From Actinostola sp. cb2023 (Eukaryota > Cnidaria > Anthozoa > Actiniaria > Actinostolidae): a stretch of DNA of 64,000 nucleotides. The stretch spans positions 107,001 to 171,000 of the forward strand of contig JAUJYZ010000940.1 in NCBI GenBank assembly GCA_033675265.1, given 5' to 3'. Of this stretch, positions 45,964-56,820 are shown piece after piece. A program made the translations under genes and the position numbers. The notes beneath the pieces were generated by a model that did no database searches, was not told the origin of the DNA, and saw only the letters and a program-made list of their open reading frames with translations. Each line of letters begins with the position of its first letter. The stretch's first letter is position 1.

Positions 45964-47932
45964 CCCAGGAGCTAATAAGTAGGAGCATCCATGCTACACA
46001 TTGGTTCTATGTCACGGTGTTAGAACACGTTTGGCAGGATTTCTCGAAATTGACCAATCACTGTGCACTTCCGGTTTTATTTTTCGATCGTTTCATTTGT
46101 TGCAACTCGTTCTATTTGCTGCAACTCGTTTCATTTGTTGCAACTCGTTTTATTTGCTACAACTCGTTCTATTTGTTGCAACTCGTTTTATTTGCAGCAA
46201 CTCGTTCTATTTGTTGCAACTCGTTGTATTTGCTGCAACTCGTTGTATTTGCTGCAACTCGTTGTATTTGCTGCAACTCGTTGTATTTGCTACAACTCGT
46301 ATTTGCTGCAACTCATTCTATTTGCTGCAACTCATTGTATTTGCTGCAACTCGTTTTATATTTGTTGCAACTCGTTGTATTTGCTGCAACTCGTTGTATT
46401 TGCTGCAACTCGTTTTATTTGCTGCAACTCGTTGTATTTGCAGCAACTCGTTTTATTTGCTGCAACTCGTTTTATTTGCAGCAACTCGTTTTATTTGTTG
46501 CAACTCGTTTTATTTGCAGCAACTCGTTTTATTTGCTGCAACTCGTTGTATTTGCTGCAACTCGTTGTATTTGCTACAACTCGTTCTATTTGTTGCAACT
46601 CGTTTTATTTGCAGCAACTCGTTGTATTTGCTGCACCTCGTTGTATTTGCTGCAACTCGTTCTATTTGCTGCAACTCGTTTTATTTGCTACAACTCGTTC
46701 TATTTGTTGCAACTCGTTTTATTTGCTGCAACTCGTTGTATTTGCTGCAACTCGTTGTATTTGCTGCAACTCGTTGTATTTGGTGCAACTCGTTGTATTT
46801 GCTGCAACTCATTGTATTTGCTACAACTCGTTGTATTTGCTGCACCTCGTTGTATTTGCTGCAACTCGTTGTATTTGCTGCAACTCGTTGTATTTGCTGC
46901 ACCTCGTTGTATTTGCTGCAACTCGTTCTATTTGCTGCAACTCGTTTTATTTGCTACAACTCGTTCTATTTGTTGCAACTCGTTTTATTTGCAGCAACTC
47001 GTTGTATTTGCTGCAACTCGTTGTATTTGCTGCAACTCGTTGTATTTGCTGCAACTCGTTGTATTTGCTGCAACTCATTGTATTTGCTACAACTCGTTGT
47101 ATTTGCTGCACCTCGTTGTATTTGCTGCAACTCGTTGTATTTGCTGCAACTCGTTGTATTTGCTGCAACTCGTTGTATTTGCTGCAACTCGTTGTATTTG
47201 CTGCAACTCGTTTTATTTGCTGCAACTCGTTCTATTTGTTGCAACTCGTTGTATTTGCAGCAACTCGTTGTATTTGCTGCAACTCGTTGTATTTGCTGCA
47301 ACTCGTTTTATTTGCTACAACTCGTTCTATTTGTTGCAACTCGTTTTATTTGCAGCAACTCGTTGTATTTGCTGCAACTCGTTGTATTTGCTGCAACTCG
47401 TTGTATTTGCTGCAACTCGTTGTATTTGCTGCAACTCATTGTATTTGCTACAACTCGTTGTATTTGCTGCACCTCGTTGTATTTGCTGCAACTCGTTGTA
47501 TTTGCTGCAACTCGTTGTATTTGCTGCAACTCGTTGTATTTGCTGCAACTCGTTGTATTTGCTGCAACTCGTTTTATTTGCTGCAACTCGTTCTATTTGT
47601 TGCAACTCGTTGTATTTGCAGCAACTCGTTGTATTTGCTGCAACTCGTTGTATTTGCTGCAACTCGTTGTATTTGCTGCAACTCGTTCTATTTGCTGCAA
47701 CTCGTTCTATTTGCCGCAACTCGTTTTATTTGTTGCAACTCGTTTCATTTGCAGCAACTCGTTTTATTTGCTGCAACTCGTTTTATTTGCTGCAACTCGT
47801 TTTATTTGCTGCAACTAATTTGCAGCCACAGCGATTGGTCAATTTCGTGTCAATCTAAAAATAACATGACTTGTTCAAATGTCTTGACAGATTTTAATGC
47901 GCCATGGATGCCGCTCCTACTTATGGGCTCCT
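45964..47932. mobile_element. TIR element with expanded 19-bp VNTR
   Basis: Ends as in 36193-36516 (AGTAGGAGC...; CTCCTACTTATGGGCTCCTG). Interior is the tandem array 46087-47818. It lies in intron 2 of gene B, adding about 1.7 kb to that intron. Confidence 0.85.
46087..47818. repeat. 19-bp minisatellite, about 91 copies
   Basis: Unit TTTGCTGCAACTCGTTGTA with changes mainly at unit positions 5-6 and 17-18. Because 19 is not a multiple of 3 and the unit lacks stops, all three plus frames stay open for about 1.8 kb (605-623 codons), each with a 19-residue period; several minus frames are open too. Blocks repeat at 361 bp (19 x 19), e.g. 46947-47225 and 47308-47586. Not a gene. Confidence 0.95.
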
Positions 47933-48015
47933 GATGAGCGATAATGATGTTCAGGACATTCCACATAGTCATACATGAAGTTCAAGTCTGAAAATCATCC
48001 AATGCACGAACTTAC

Positions 48016-48178
48016 CCATGCAAGTATGCGCCAAAGTGATTCCAATCGATCGATAGCCCACTGAACACAGGAGAACTCCTATCTCGATCAGTAAAAAGTA
48101 TTTTTTTGGAGACCTTTGTGTCTTTGAAACATCCAACCTTTTCATAAAATCGAAAGCATATTTCGTGTTTACCTTGAT
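48016..48178 (-). CDS. Secreted cysteine-rich protein B, exon 2
   Basis: 163 bp between ATCTTACAG and ATGG/GTAAGT. EIC...VGCFKDTKVSKKILFTDRDR ... SIDWNHFGAYL. Same phases as gene A exon 2; six codons shorter. Confidence 0.8.
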
Positions 48179-48589
48179 CTGTAAGATAAAATAACGTTTA
48201 TTACTATTATAATTGGATTGGAATCAGTATAAGAAGGGTTGGAGGATCGTTTTGTTTGCATTTCGCTCAGTTCGCCAGCATAAATCCACAATGTTTATGG
48301 TATTCACGACGAATATTTTTAGCCATCAAATTAAAAGATCATCAGATTTAGGGATGCTCGCGAAGAAATACAAACGACCTATATTGTGTTGGTGGTCGAG
48401 ACCGATCAGGCTGGAAATCTGTAATATTTCTGGTTTAGAATGGTATCTTAGTGGTCAAATAAAGCTTCATTAGTCTCCTTTAGGGATCTCATTTAACTTT
48501 TCCGGCGATCATCCCAGTTTTCACATCCCCGTTTGTCAACTGAACTGGCTGAGCCGAGGCCGGGAGAAAAGAGAAAGGTAGATAAATAG

Positions 48590-49050
48590 TCCCTTTGGGC
48601 GTTCACAGATCCCGTTGTAATACCGCTGTACTTATTGACAACAGACGCATTTGTACAGGGTTAGCCTCGAGTCAGTGTAAATTATTCACAAATATCAACA
48701 AGAACACGATAAAATGTTGACATAAAAAAACAAATAAAAGAATAGAAACATTTTCGTATTGCACGGACTGGTTTCTGAATCGAGGCTAAAACTGTACAAA
48801 TGGGAAAACGTGCACTAGATCCCAATGACCAAAACCAGATCAAGATTTGAATAACAATAGGAACTATTGTACAACAATAGGAACTATTGTTAAATATGCC
48901 ACGTTCTACAAAGGACATGTCTTTATAGAACGAGGCGGCATCTATTGTTATTCAAATCTTGACCTGATTTTGGTCAAATGTTTTCCGTACAAATGCGTCT
49001 TTTGTCAAGGACAGCGGTCATCTCTAACTGACAACGCGAAACTGGAGTAT
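48590..49050. mobile_element. MITE, GACGCATTTG family, in intron 1 of gene B
   Basis: Ends AGTCCCTTTGGGCGTTCAC and AACGCGAAACTGGAGTATT; itself interrupted by a hairpin at 48805-48975 (CCAAAACCAGATCAAGATTT with its inverted arm AAATCTTGACCTGATTTTGG). Gene A has no insertion at this place. Confidence 0.7.
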
Positions 49051-49080
49051 TGTGTAAAGCTGGGTTCGACTGTATTTTAC

Positions 49081-49204
49081 CAGATTCTGTTGGATCTCGA
49101 ACACGTTTCTCCAGATCTCCTTCATTGCGGTTTCTTGCAATGTCCTTAGCGATGGTTTGATATGACATCAAACTAAGAACAGCGATAAGCAATAGTTGTT
49201 TCAT
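49081..49204 (-). CDS. Secreted cysteine-rich protein B, exon 1 (leader)
   Basis: Leader exon of a 189-residue paralogue of protein A. Signal peptide MKQLLLIAVLSLMSYQTIA, propeptide KDIARNRNEGDLEKR, dibasic KR before the mature chain; donor CTG/GTAAAA, phase 1. It differs from gene A exon 1 at only a few residues, whereas exon 2 differs at roughly a third. The two genes converge towards the palindrome centre, so they are tail-to-tail. Upstream flanks are also alike (49210-49420 against 32815-33005), so promoters were duplicated too. Confidence 0.8.
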
Positions 49205-49459
49205 GACGACGACCAAAACCTGGAATACAACATGACGTGTTAATATAATATCCTTTACTTGAATTCAAAGTCCCACAACAACAACGATGAAAAAACGCAC
49301 GACCACTGACGCCAATCAGTCCATTGCCAATATTGCCAATGGAATAATTCACGTCCCACAAACACGATATTTGAATTGCTGTTTACAGACAGGTTTTGAA
49401 CATTTTACATATTTAGTGTACTAGATGGTCAGAGTATCTAGCTAATACAACCCCATACA

Positions 49460-49686
49460 TGATATTCTTCAATCGCGCTTTTTCCGGTGATGTATTTTGA
49501 TAAAATGTGATGGCTTGTGGGGCATAGCAAGAGTAAGTCTGGCTGTGTCTATGGAGTTTTGGAACCATGAATATGCGGCCGTATACAGACAGAAACAGTG
49601 ATTTGTATTCCCTGTTCCAGAGTCAGAGAGACAAAAAACCATACCCTGTTGAGCGGCACATCCCCGTATAGTCCATATATGGGAGT

Positions 49687-49725
<39 letters not shown>

Positions 49726-49935
49726 GGAGTAGTCGTATCAGATTTTGAAAACACTGAAGCTTGCTATTCATAAAAGCAACATATTATACGATACAATTGA
49801 AATTTCTTCGATAGCTGGCTTTTCGTGATCGAGTTATGTCAGGAATTCTTGAAGGATTAGCGACAACAATAGAAAATGAAAATCCTGTGATATCTCGTAC
49901 TAATTATCTCGCCAGTGTTTTTCCTTGAGAATTAA
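49460..49935. other. Non-coding, with a 34-C homopolymer
   Basis: 49688-49721 is an uninterrupted run of 34 C. 49729-49935 is directly repeated at 52387-52595. Confidence 0.7.
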
Positions 49936-50391
49936 AGTGCCTATAACCCCTGTGAGATTCTTTCAAAAATCTATTCAATATAAGCTGAATAGTTGGTGGG
50001 TTCAGTATTTTGTGATTTGAACCTTGCGTTTATGAGTTATAGAGGTTTGAAATGTCAATATGCAAATTTGATGACGTCAACCCAGGAATTTGCCATAACT
50101 TATGTAGACTTTTTCAAGAAGAGCTTATATTTTGAAATGGGGAAAAAGTTATAAAATCATTTATAAAGACTGTGAAAATATTCTGTAAGTTTTCAAATGT
50201 CAATAATCAGCACAAGGGCGTTTTTGTATAATAAATGAAGTCTTAGTAGACGTCATCAAATTTGCATATTGAGATTTCAAACCTCTATAACTCATAAACG
50301 CAAGGTTCAATTCACAAAATACTGAACCCACCAACTATTCAGCTTATATTGAATAGAATTTTAAAACAATCTCACAGGGGTTATAGGCACT
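49936..50391. mobile_element. TTAA-flanked fold-back MITE, 456 bp, with an empty site in the window
   Basis: TTAA at 49932-49935 and 50392-50395; ends AGTGCCTATAACCCCTGTGA and complement; arms of about 190 bp share CTCTATAACTCATAAACGC. The direct duplicate at 52592-52595 reads GAGAATTAAGCAAG with one TTAA and no element, proving both the ends and the target duplication. Confidence 0.93.
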
Positions 50392-50395
50392 TTAA

Positions 50396-51490
50396 GCAAG
50401 ATGTAGAAGACTGTACTTAAAAATGAATATCAAAAAACAAGCATCTTATTCCTGATCAATATTATTGTTCTTTTTAGAGTTTTACCCTTGAGCAAAATGA
50501 AGCTGGAAATCCTTAAGAATTCAAAGAAATTTCCATGCTTTACTAAGTTAGCCGGCATGACTGAGATCAAGTCATTCTACGAATAACACACACAACCTAA
50601 GAAAACTTATACCATTTGAAAGCTTGCAACTTACACTTTAACTTTCTAAGTCAGTATCTGATGCGTTTATAAATAAATATGTGTATACGACGAAAACTGA
50701 AGGATAAAGTTTCAACTCGGCTTGTGTTTATAAGGGACGCTTTCACTGAGATCAAGTCATTCTATGTGACGTATAATAGAGATTGTGACAATAATGAACA
50801 CACAAGTACCATTCGTTAATTGACGCTGAGTTATTGGAAATCGCAGTTAGTATATAATTCATATCAAATTAGTGTTCACTTAGCCGGTCATTTTACTTAG
50901 GTTAATAACAGACGGAGTACCAACTCGATTACTCGAGTTAGAGCCAATGTTCTCGGTATTGTTTTCAGAGTCATCACCCTTAACAATACCTTAATCACCT
51001 GGTTATGCCCAGAGGCGGAGCTACGGTTTCGGAGGTCAATTTGAAAGTCCATCAAATGTGCTCATTAATATGTAATTTGGTCTAAGAATAAGGAACCAAG
51101 AATAAGGTCTACCTAGCCTAGATTTTTCAATTTTGCTAGTAGAAATATTTGACCAATTTCAATAAAATTAGTTTGTCATATTTTTGAAAGATGATTATTT
51201 AAGGATAAACATTTCTTCTTTCAAAGCCCGTGTAAACCTAAGCGATAAAAATCAAAGATCGTCTTAAATCAAGTCACTTTTGTGACCGACACACTTAGCG
51301 TTTTCGAGCCATTTTCTTTGTATTTTCTCGTGTGCACCGAAGTAGAAAGTTCAAATCCGGCGGCCTTGAGGCTAAAAAGATCCCGAATGTGTCGCTTCAT
51401 TCTGCCCGATGATTTTGTGGAGGGAGCCTGCTACTGAAAACTCGGCTGAAATCCTTGCGGAAATACCCAAAGAAAAACCCTCTCAGTAAC
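50396..51490. other. Non-coding stretch
   Basis: A short direct repeat (GAGATCAAGTCATTCTA at 50560 and 50743). Nothing coding. 51200-51480 is slightly GC-richer (ACACTTAGCGTTTTCGAGCC) but has no long frame. Confidence 0.4.
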
Positions 51491-51499
51491 TGGCTTATA

Positions 51500-52240
51500 T
51501 GTTAATTACCGATATCTTTTGTTCATCTACGAGAAAAACTTCCTGTGCACCTTTTGAGTGAGTAAGCAAGCTAGGGATACTGTTACACTTTCACATACTG
51601 TACCTTAATTAGTACATTCTTACCTTGCTGGAAGATATTTCAAAAATACGTTGTAGTACGATATGGAGTTAGTGTTGTAAAGACTGGGATTCCTAACAGC
51701 TCTAGGTCTTTGGACTGACTCAGTGGTTATGATACCCGGCGAACTTCCAAACTATTAGGGTTACTGGCAAATCAGCAAACATGGGCGTTGAGTGACATGT
51801 GACATTGACCGTGCACTCCTTTGTTTTTGTACTCTACAGGGATGTATGTGGATAAGAGCCGAGGTTCGAGGTAATAACAGAATTTAGTTTACAGTTGACG
51901 GGGTTAGTTCACACAGACAGCGTTCCTATAACGTAGTCAATATCCAGATATTGCTCAATGAGTTTAGGCAGGTCGTTAATATTTAATGTATGTAGTAGGA
52001 ACATCAAAGATGCAAGGATTGAACCAGGATTGAACCTTGATCAAAGAAAATAATGATATCGTTTATCCATTGTCCATGTTTATATACCAGGTGTTTGGGG
52101 TGGAAAAGGAAAAGGCAAAGATTAAGGCATGTCCGTGACAAACTCCACTTTTGCTTAAATCATTAAGTTGAGTAATTCACATAGGAACGTTGCCTGTGTG
52201 TGTAAACCGACTTGAGTTAATCAGTTAATGCGATGTATTC
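51500..52240. repeat. Right palindrome arm block, matches 28.1-29.3 kb and 31.7-31.8 kb
   Basis: Contains the inverted LINE reverse-transcriptase remnant (51900-52040), one 83-bp unit (51650-51735), and 52100-52225 that matches 31690-31800. Confidence 0.7.
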
Positions 52241-52386
52241 CGTTGTTTTGTGCATACGCAGACTCAGTAATGCATTGCTCATTAACGGTACTTATCTTTT
52301 GTCGCACCTAGGTCTATTGCATGCATAAGTGTCCTGAGTCTGCGTACATTGTTTGTGCAGTATGTGAACCAGGCTTTACTGAACTC

Positions 52387-52690
52387 TGGTAGTCGTATCA
52401 GATTTTGAAAACACTGAAGCTTGCTATTCATAAAAGCAACATATTATACGATACAATTGAAATTTCTTCGATAGCTGTGTTTTCGTGATCGAGTTCTGTC
52501 AGGAATTCTTGAAGGATTAGCGACAACAATAGAAAATGAAAATCCTGTGATATCTCGTACTAATTACCTCGCCAGTGTTTTTCCTTGAGAATTAAGCAAG
52601 ATGTAGAAGACTGTACTTAAAAATGAATATCAAAAAACAAGCATCTTATTCCTGATCAATATTATTGTTCTTTTTAGAGTTTTACTGAAG
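52387..52690. repeat. Direct duplicate of 49729-49935 plus 50396-50480
   Basis: Same orientation, only a few substitutions, lacking the TTAA element. Shows a recent local duplication inside the right arm. Confidence 0.9.
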
Positions 52691-53094
52691 TAAGATGCGT
52701 GTTCCCTTGCAAAATGAAGCTAAGCTGGAAATTCTTAAGAATTCAAAGAAATTTCCATGGAATTCCTAGGAATTTTTTCTTAGGAATTCCTAGGATATCA
52801 AAAATTTCATGGGATGATCCAGATATGAAGTTTCACGGTAACCCCCCTTGAAGTTCGCCGGGCTTCATTACCAGTCAGTCCAAAGATCTAGAGCTGTTTC
52901 CAGTCTTTGCAAGTACTGTCTTTATGGGAGATTTAAGGCTTATGGATGGATAACAAAGAAAACCGATTCAACTGCTGAGGATTAATTATAGCCTCCAGTC
53001 GCACGTACCTTAATTTACTGAGTTCCTAGATACAACTTTGAAAAAAAAACCTTTCTATATGGCTTGTAACCGAGTAAACTCTCTTGCATGCTGA

Positions 53095-53345
53095 ATACTC
53101 CAGTTTCGCACTGTTTAGAGATGACCGCTGTCCATGACAAAAGACGCATTTGTACAGGCTTAGCCTCGATTCAGGAAACAGTCCGTACAATTCAAAAATG
53201 TTTCTATTGTTTCATGTCAACATTTTTTCGTGTTCTTGTTGATATTTGTGAATAATTTACACTGACTCGAGGCTAAGCCTGTACAAATGCGTCTGATGTC
53301 AATAAGTACAGCGGTTTTACAACGGGATCTGAGAACGCGAAAAGG
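53095..53345. mobile_element. MITE, GACGCATTTG family
   Basis: Short complete member; interrupts a block that is continuous in the left arm at about 29455 (next to a TCTC/GAGA run). Confidence 0.75.
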
Positions 53346-53359
53346 GACTATTCAGAGAG

Positions 53360-54890
53360 AGAGAGAGAGAGAGAGATGAAGCAGCGAAAATGATAACTCT
53401 TTGTCTTGTTAGTTGTAAATCAGTTCAGAGTGATACTTATCATGACAAGCAAAACCACTGCCTGTTTGCGAGCCTGCATTCGCTGCGTGTCCGGGATAAA
53501 TAAAATAAAATAAATGTCCAATATTTATACAGGATGATCCAGTTCAGCAGAAGCTGGTTTAGTGGAATCCTGTTCCAGGTCGAATTATAATTTTATGGTT
53601 GGTTTTTGTGAAGGGAGGAAAACTCGGCTGAAACTTTTAAAACTCGGCTGAAAAAAATTAACAGGGAGAGATTTTAAATTGTACGTTGAAATTGTTGTGA
53701 CCTTCCCCTAGAAATGAGAATGAACTTTCCTGAACCGCCACTTGGACTTCGCCTAAAATACCAAAATACTCCCCATTTCACGTGCACTGCCTATTTTTTC
53801 ATGACCCTCCCTTTTCAGGGGCCCCTCCTTCTCCCCCTCCCCCGGCAATCATGTACACAAATTCTTATCGTTATATAAATTTCTACTCCAAAGTTTGGAG
53901 TGTCTGAGAAAAAACGAACCAGTGATTGAATGGGTTTTCAATCCAAGCACTTAGGCGTAATTTAGTACCGATTTCCTAAATATATTGCAACATAAAAGAC
54001 ACGTGGTCGGCCCGTCATAAAAATATAAAAATTGGATTTTTAAAAAGTGATGCATTTTTTATTAACACTCAATACTCGAGAGCCGTCCTCTTCTCGCCAA
54101 CAGTTCTAAGACCCCTTCGGCTCCATAAGCAAAAGGAGGGAGGCTTACAGAGTGTCCGAGAAGTTCCTACCCCTACTATGCTTTAAAAATAAAAAATAAA
54201 AGTTTACAGAAACATAAAAAAAAAATGAACATTAAAAAATTGTATCTTTATCCTATTTGAATTGACAATGTCAATAGCCTGTATAGCGATAGTTGTGTAA
54301 CGATATTTTAGTCGTATTTTAGTCAGTAAATTGGGACAGCGCCTCTCAACTCTCCCAATATAGTCGTCGGGATCGAATGTTTGCACCCAATTTCGGTCAA
54401 AAATGGTTTCTTTTCACGCCTAAATGACGTCCATTCCTGTTTTTTGTGCATGTAACGCCAGCAAGAGTGTAGACTTATAGATCCAGACACTGTTAGAACG
54501 TTCGATGTTTCGCGAACAGATAATCCTAAAGATCTCAGTATTACAGCTTATGCACCGTAATACGATGCTGCTATATTGTTTGAGAGGGATCATCTTTGTC
54601 AAAATGCCACATCGAGCGAGACACTGAGACAAAGAAAAATGTCAGAAAGCAGACAAGTACCCGCGGTTCCAAATTACGCATTTTGGCGGGAAAATCAAGT
54701 AATTTAGTTGAAACATTTTGAATCTATTTACGAATTTAAAGGCATGGAATGTCGAATTTAGCAAAAGTTTTGCAAACCGTGAAAGTCAAAGTGTGATAAG
54801 TAAAGGCTCATATCCGGCCACGATTTTAAATTAGTGTCATGCACCTATGCAGGACACCTGTATCTCTAGATATTACAAGGATTTCAAAAA
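53360..54890. other. Non-coding stretch 3' of the second SLC22 copy
   Basis: Holds a (GA)n run at 53357-53375, an eroded MITE copy (53650-53850), and 54075-54130 that repeats 25890-25925. No exon seen. Confidence 0.4.
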
Positions 54891-55170
54891 CTAATGCTTA
54901 GAGTTATGCTGTTCCTCTGCGTTTACTTTGACATGAAGTGGCATGCCTTCTCGTGAGGTTCGAGGTCTTCTCCCACAACAAGGAACGCTGAAGTCTTCTT
55001 TCCCATCTTCTGCTTCATCGATTGTCTGGTGCATCGGCGCGAAAAGCGTCTCGGGAATCCAGTACATTAGTATGGTGGCAATCAATGCGAGCACACCAAA
55101 GATGACAACAGGATAGATCCCTAGATCCCTAGCTAGTAAATAGGACATAGAGAATAGAACTGGAGAACAT
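54891..55170 (-). pseudogene. SLC22 copy 2, terminal exon
   Basis: In frame to a TAA stop at 54891: ARDLGIYPVVIFGVLALIAT, YWIPETLFAPMHQTIDEAED, then a cytosolic tail with CCGRRPR. This is membrane segment 12 and the PETL motif that closes SLC22 carriers. The exon start is uncertain; a GTTCTCCAG acceptor lies at about 55172. Confidence 0.7.
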
Positions 55171-55237
55171 TTTCTCTGTGTAAAAGTCCATCCGTTATTA
55201 CGCCATACGTTTGGTTCTAAAAGTATCAGCTTCTTAC

Positions 55238-55480
55238 CATTGATAGCACATGATAATGATCCATTTCCTCATCTTTGGAGTACGAACAAGGTCCAATGGA
55301 GAGTACTTCTTTTCTTCTTCTTCCGTTGCCAGCTGATCTCTCCTCACGTTCTCAATGAGAACTCTCAACATCTCTGGGTCCACAGGTTTGTTGTCCTTGC
55401 CTCCATACTTCATTAGCACTGCATGAGCCTCGTCTAGACGATTGTGAGCAATCAGCCATCGAGGGGACTCTGGCATTACC
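55238..55480 (-). pseudogene. SLC22 copy 2, central-loop exon
   Basis: CCCCCTAG acceptor, CAATG/GTAAGA donor. Encodes MPESPRWLIAHNRLDEAHAV ... KYSPLDLVRTPKMRKW, the large loop between segments 6 and 7. Only about 65 bp separate it from the terminal exon, so the exons for segments 7-11 are missing and the product could not be a full carrier. Confidence 0.8.
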
Positions 55481-55740
55481 CTAGGGGGAGGGGAGGGTTA
55501 GTAGAAGTACTCAACTCAAGCATGTACTTCATTAGCACTGCATGAGCCTCGTCTAGACGATTGTGAGCAATCAGCCATCGAGGGGACTCTGGCATTACCC
55601 TAGGGGGAGGGGAGGGTTAGTAGAAGTACTCAACTCAAGCATGTACTTCATTAACACTGCATGAGCCTCGTCTAGACGATTGTGAGCAATCAGCCATCGA
55701 GGGGACTCTGGCAATACCCTAGGGGGAGGGGAGGGGGTTA
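55481..55740 (-). repeat. 119-bp partial-exon tandem triplication
   Basis: The first 66 or so coding bases of the exon above, with its acceptor and about 50 bp of intron, recur at +119 and +238 (GAGGGGACTC at 55461, 55580, 55699). The farthest copy has one change (V-L for V-M after the splice). Each copy keeps an acceptor but no donor. Confidence 0.9.
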
Positions 55741-56140
55741 GTAATAAAATAGTAGCAATAAAAATAATATATATTACAGTCATTTGCGAAAATTCTGGCC
55801 GCTACGAAATATCAATATATATATCGGGTGCATTATGGGTAATTAAATATTCGAAAATTCCCCTTAAAGCGGGTTAATTAACGCCAGCAAAGTTGGTAGA
55901 AATATTTAGTATAATGTTTATTTTTGTTTTACACGTTGGTTGTTTGTAAATTTTGCTTCACTTAATAAGTTAGAAATCTCAAAATAGTATTATATAATTA
56001 CCCATAATGCACCCGATACATTGATATATCGTAGCGGCCAGAATTTTTGCAAATGACTGTATATAGCGCTATTTCTACTTATAGTCAGTCCAGATCGAAC
56101 AATGGTTATTTATTACCAGTAAGTCCTACAAGACACTAAC

Positions 56141-56359
56141 CTCCAAAATGGAAACAACAGCATTGCTGGAAGGGTGCAAGGAAGAAGAAACATTCTCCAG
56201 TTGGGAATGAAGTAAGCGCAGAATGTCGTCCATAACCCAACGAAACTATAAACAAACTTGTTAAAGATTCCGGCAGCCGTGCGGTGGGAAGGACCAACGA
56301 ACTCCATCGTGTATATGAAAAGTGGAAGAAACATTCCAGCAAGACCAAAGCCGACCAAG
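56141..56359 (-). pseudogene. SLC22 copy 2, segments 4-6 exon, truncated
   Basis: Matches 211-429 of copy 1 closely (same donor AG/GTTAGT) but the homology stops at 56359 in the middle of segment 4, where LINE sequence begins. The 5' part of the exon and its acceptor are lost. Confidence 0.85.
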
Positions 56360-56820
56360 TCTCTCCTTGAAAAGCTGAACTGGGTCCCACTAGACAAACG
56401 CCGGCAAAATCAAAAAGCTCTCATGATGTTTAAATCCCTCCACCAACTAACCCCAACGTACCTACACGAAATGTTCATTCCTCGTAGCACAGAATATAAT
56501 CTTAGAAATTCTGACAGAAAACTTGCAATGCCCAAGCCACACACAAATTATCGAAAACGTAGTTTTAGCTACAGTGGGGCTCAAATATGGAATAACTTAC
56601 CATCGCGGATCAGAAATATTGACTCTATTGGGCAATTTAAAAGGGAAATAAACCGAATACTCTGAACATCAGATTCCCACACGGCAATCATGTAAATCAG
56701 TATGCAGTAATAGTACGCATATATTTTTAATTTGTATTTGTATATCACTACTTATATTGTGTTATGTTACTGATGATTTTACCGTGTTTAAATAAACTAT
56801 ATGTATGTATGTATGTATGT
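56360..56820 (+). mobile_element. CR1/L2-type LINE 3' end
   Basis: Carries the C-terminus of the reverse transcriptase (LNWVPLDKRRQNQKALMMFK ... YSGAQIWNNLPSRIRNIDS, stop at 56663-56665) and a short 3' UTR ending in an (ATGT)n tail at 56801-56820, as in CR1/L2 elements. 5' truncated. The frame continues backwards into antisense SLC22 sequence from 56258, an accidental fusion. Confidence 0.85.

Noticed and set aside
46001..47934. Three overlapping 605-623 codon proteins
   Set aside because: They come from a stop-free 19-bp tandem unit read in three phases; no start context, no splice logic, identical periodic peptides in every frame.
49469..49771. Glycine-rich 100-codon protein
   Set aside because: Glycine run is the translated 34-C homopolymer; the rest has no domain.
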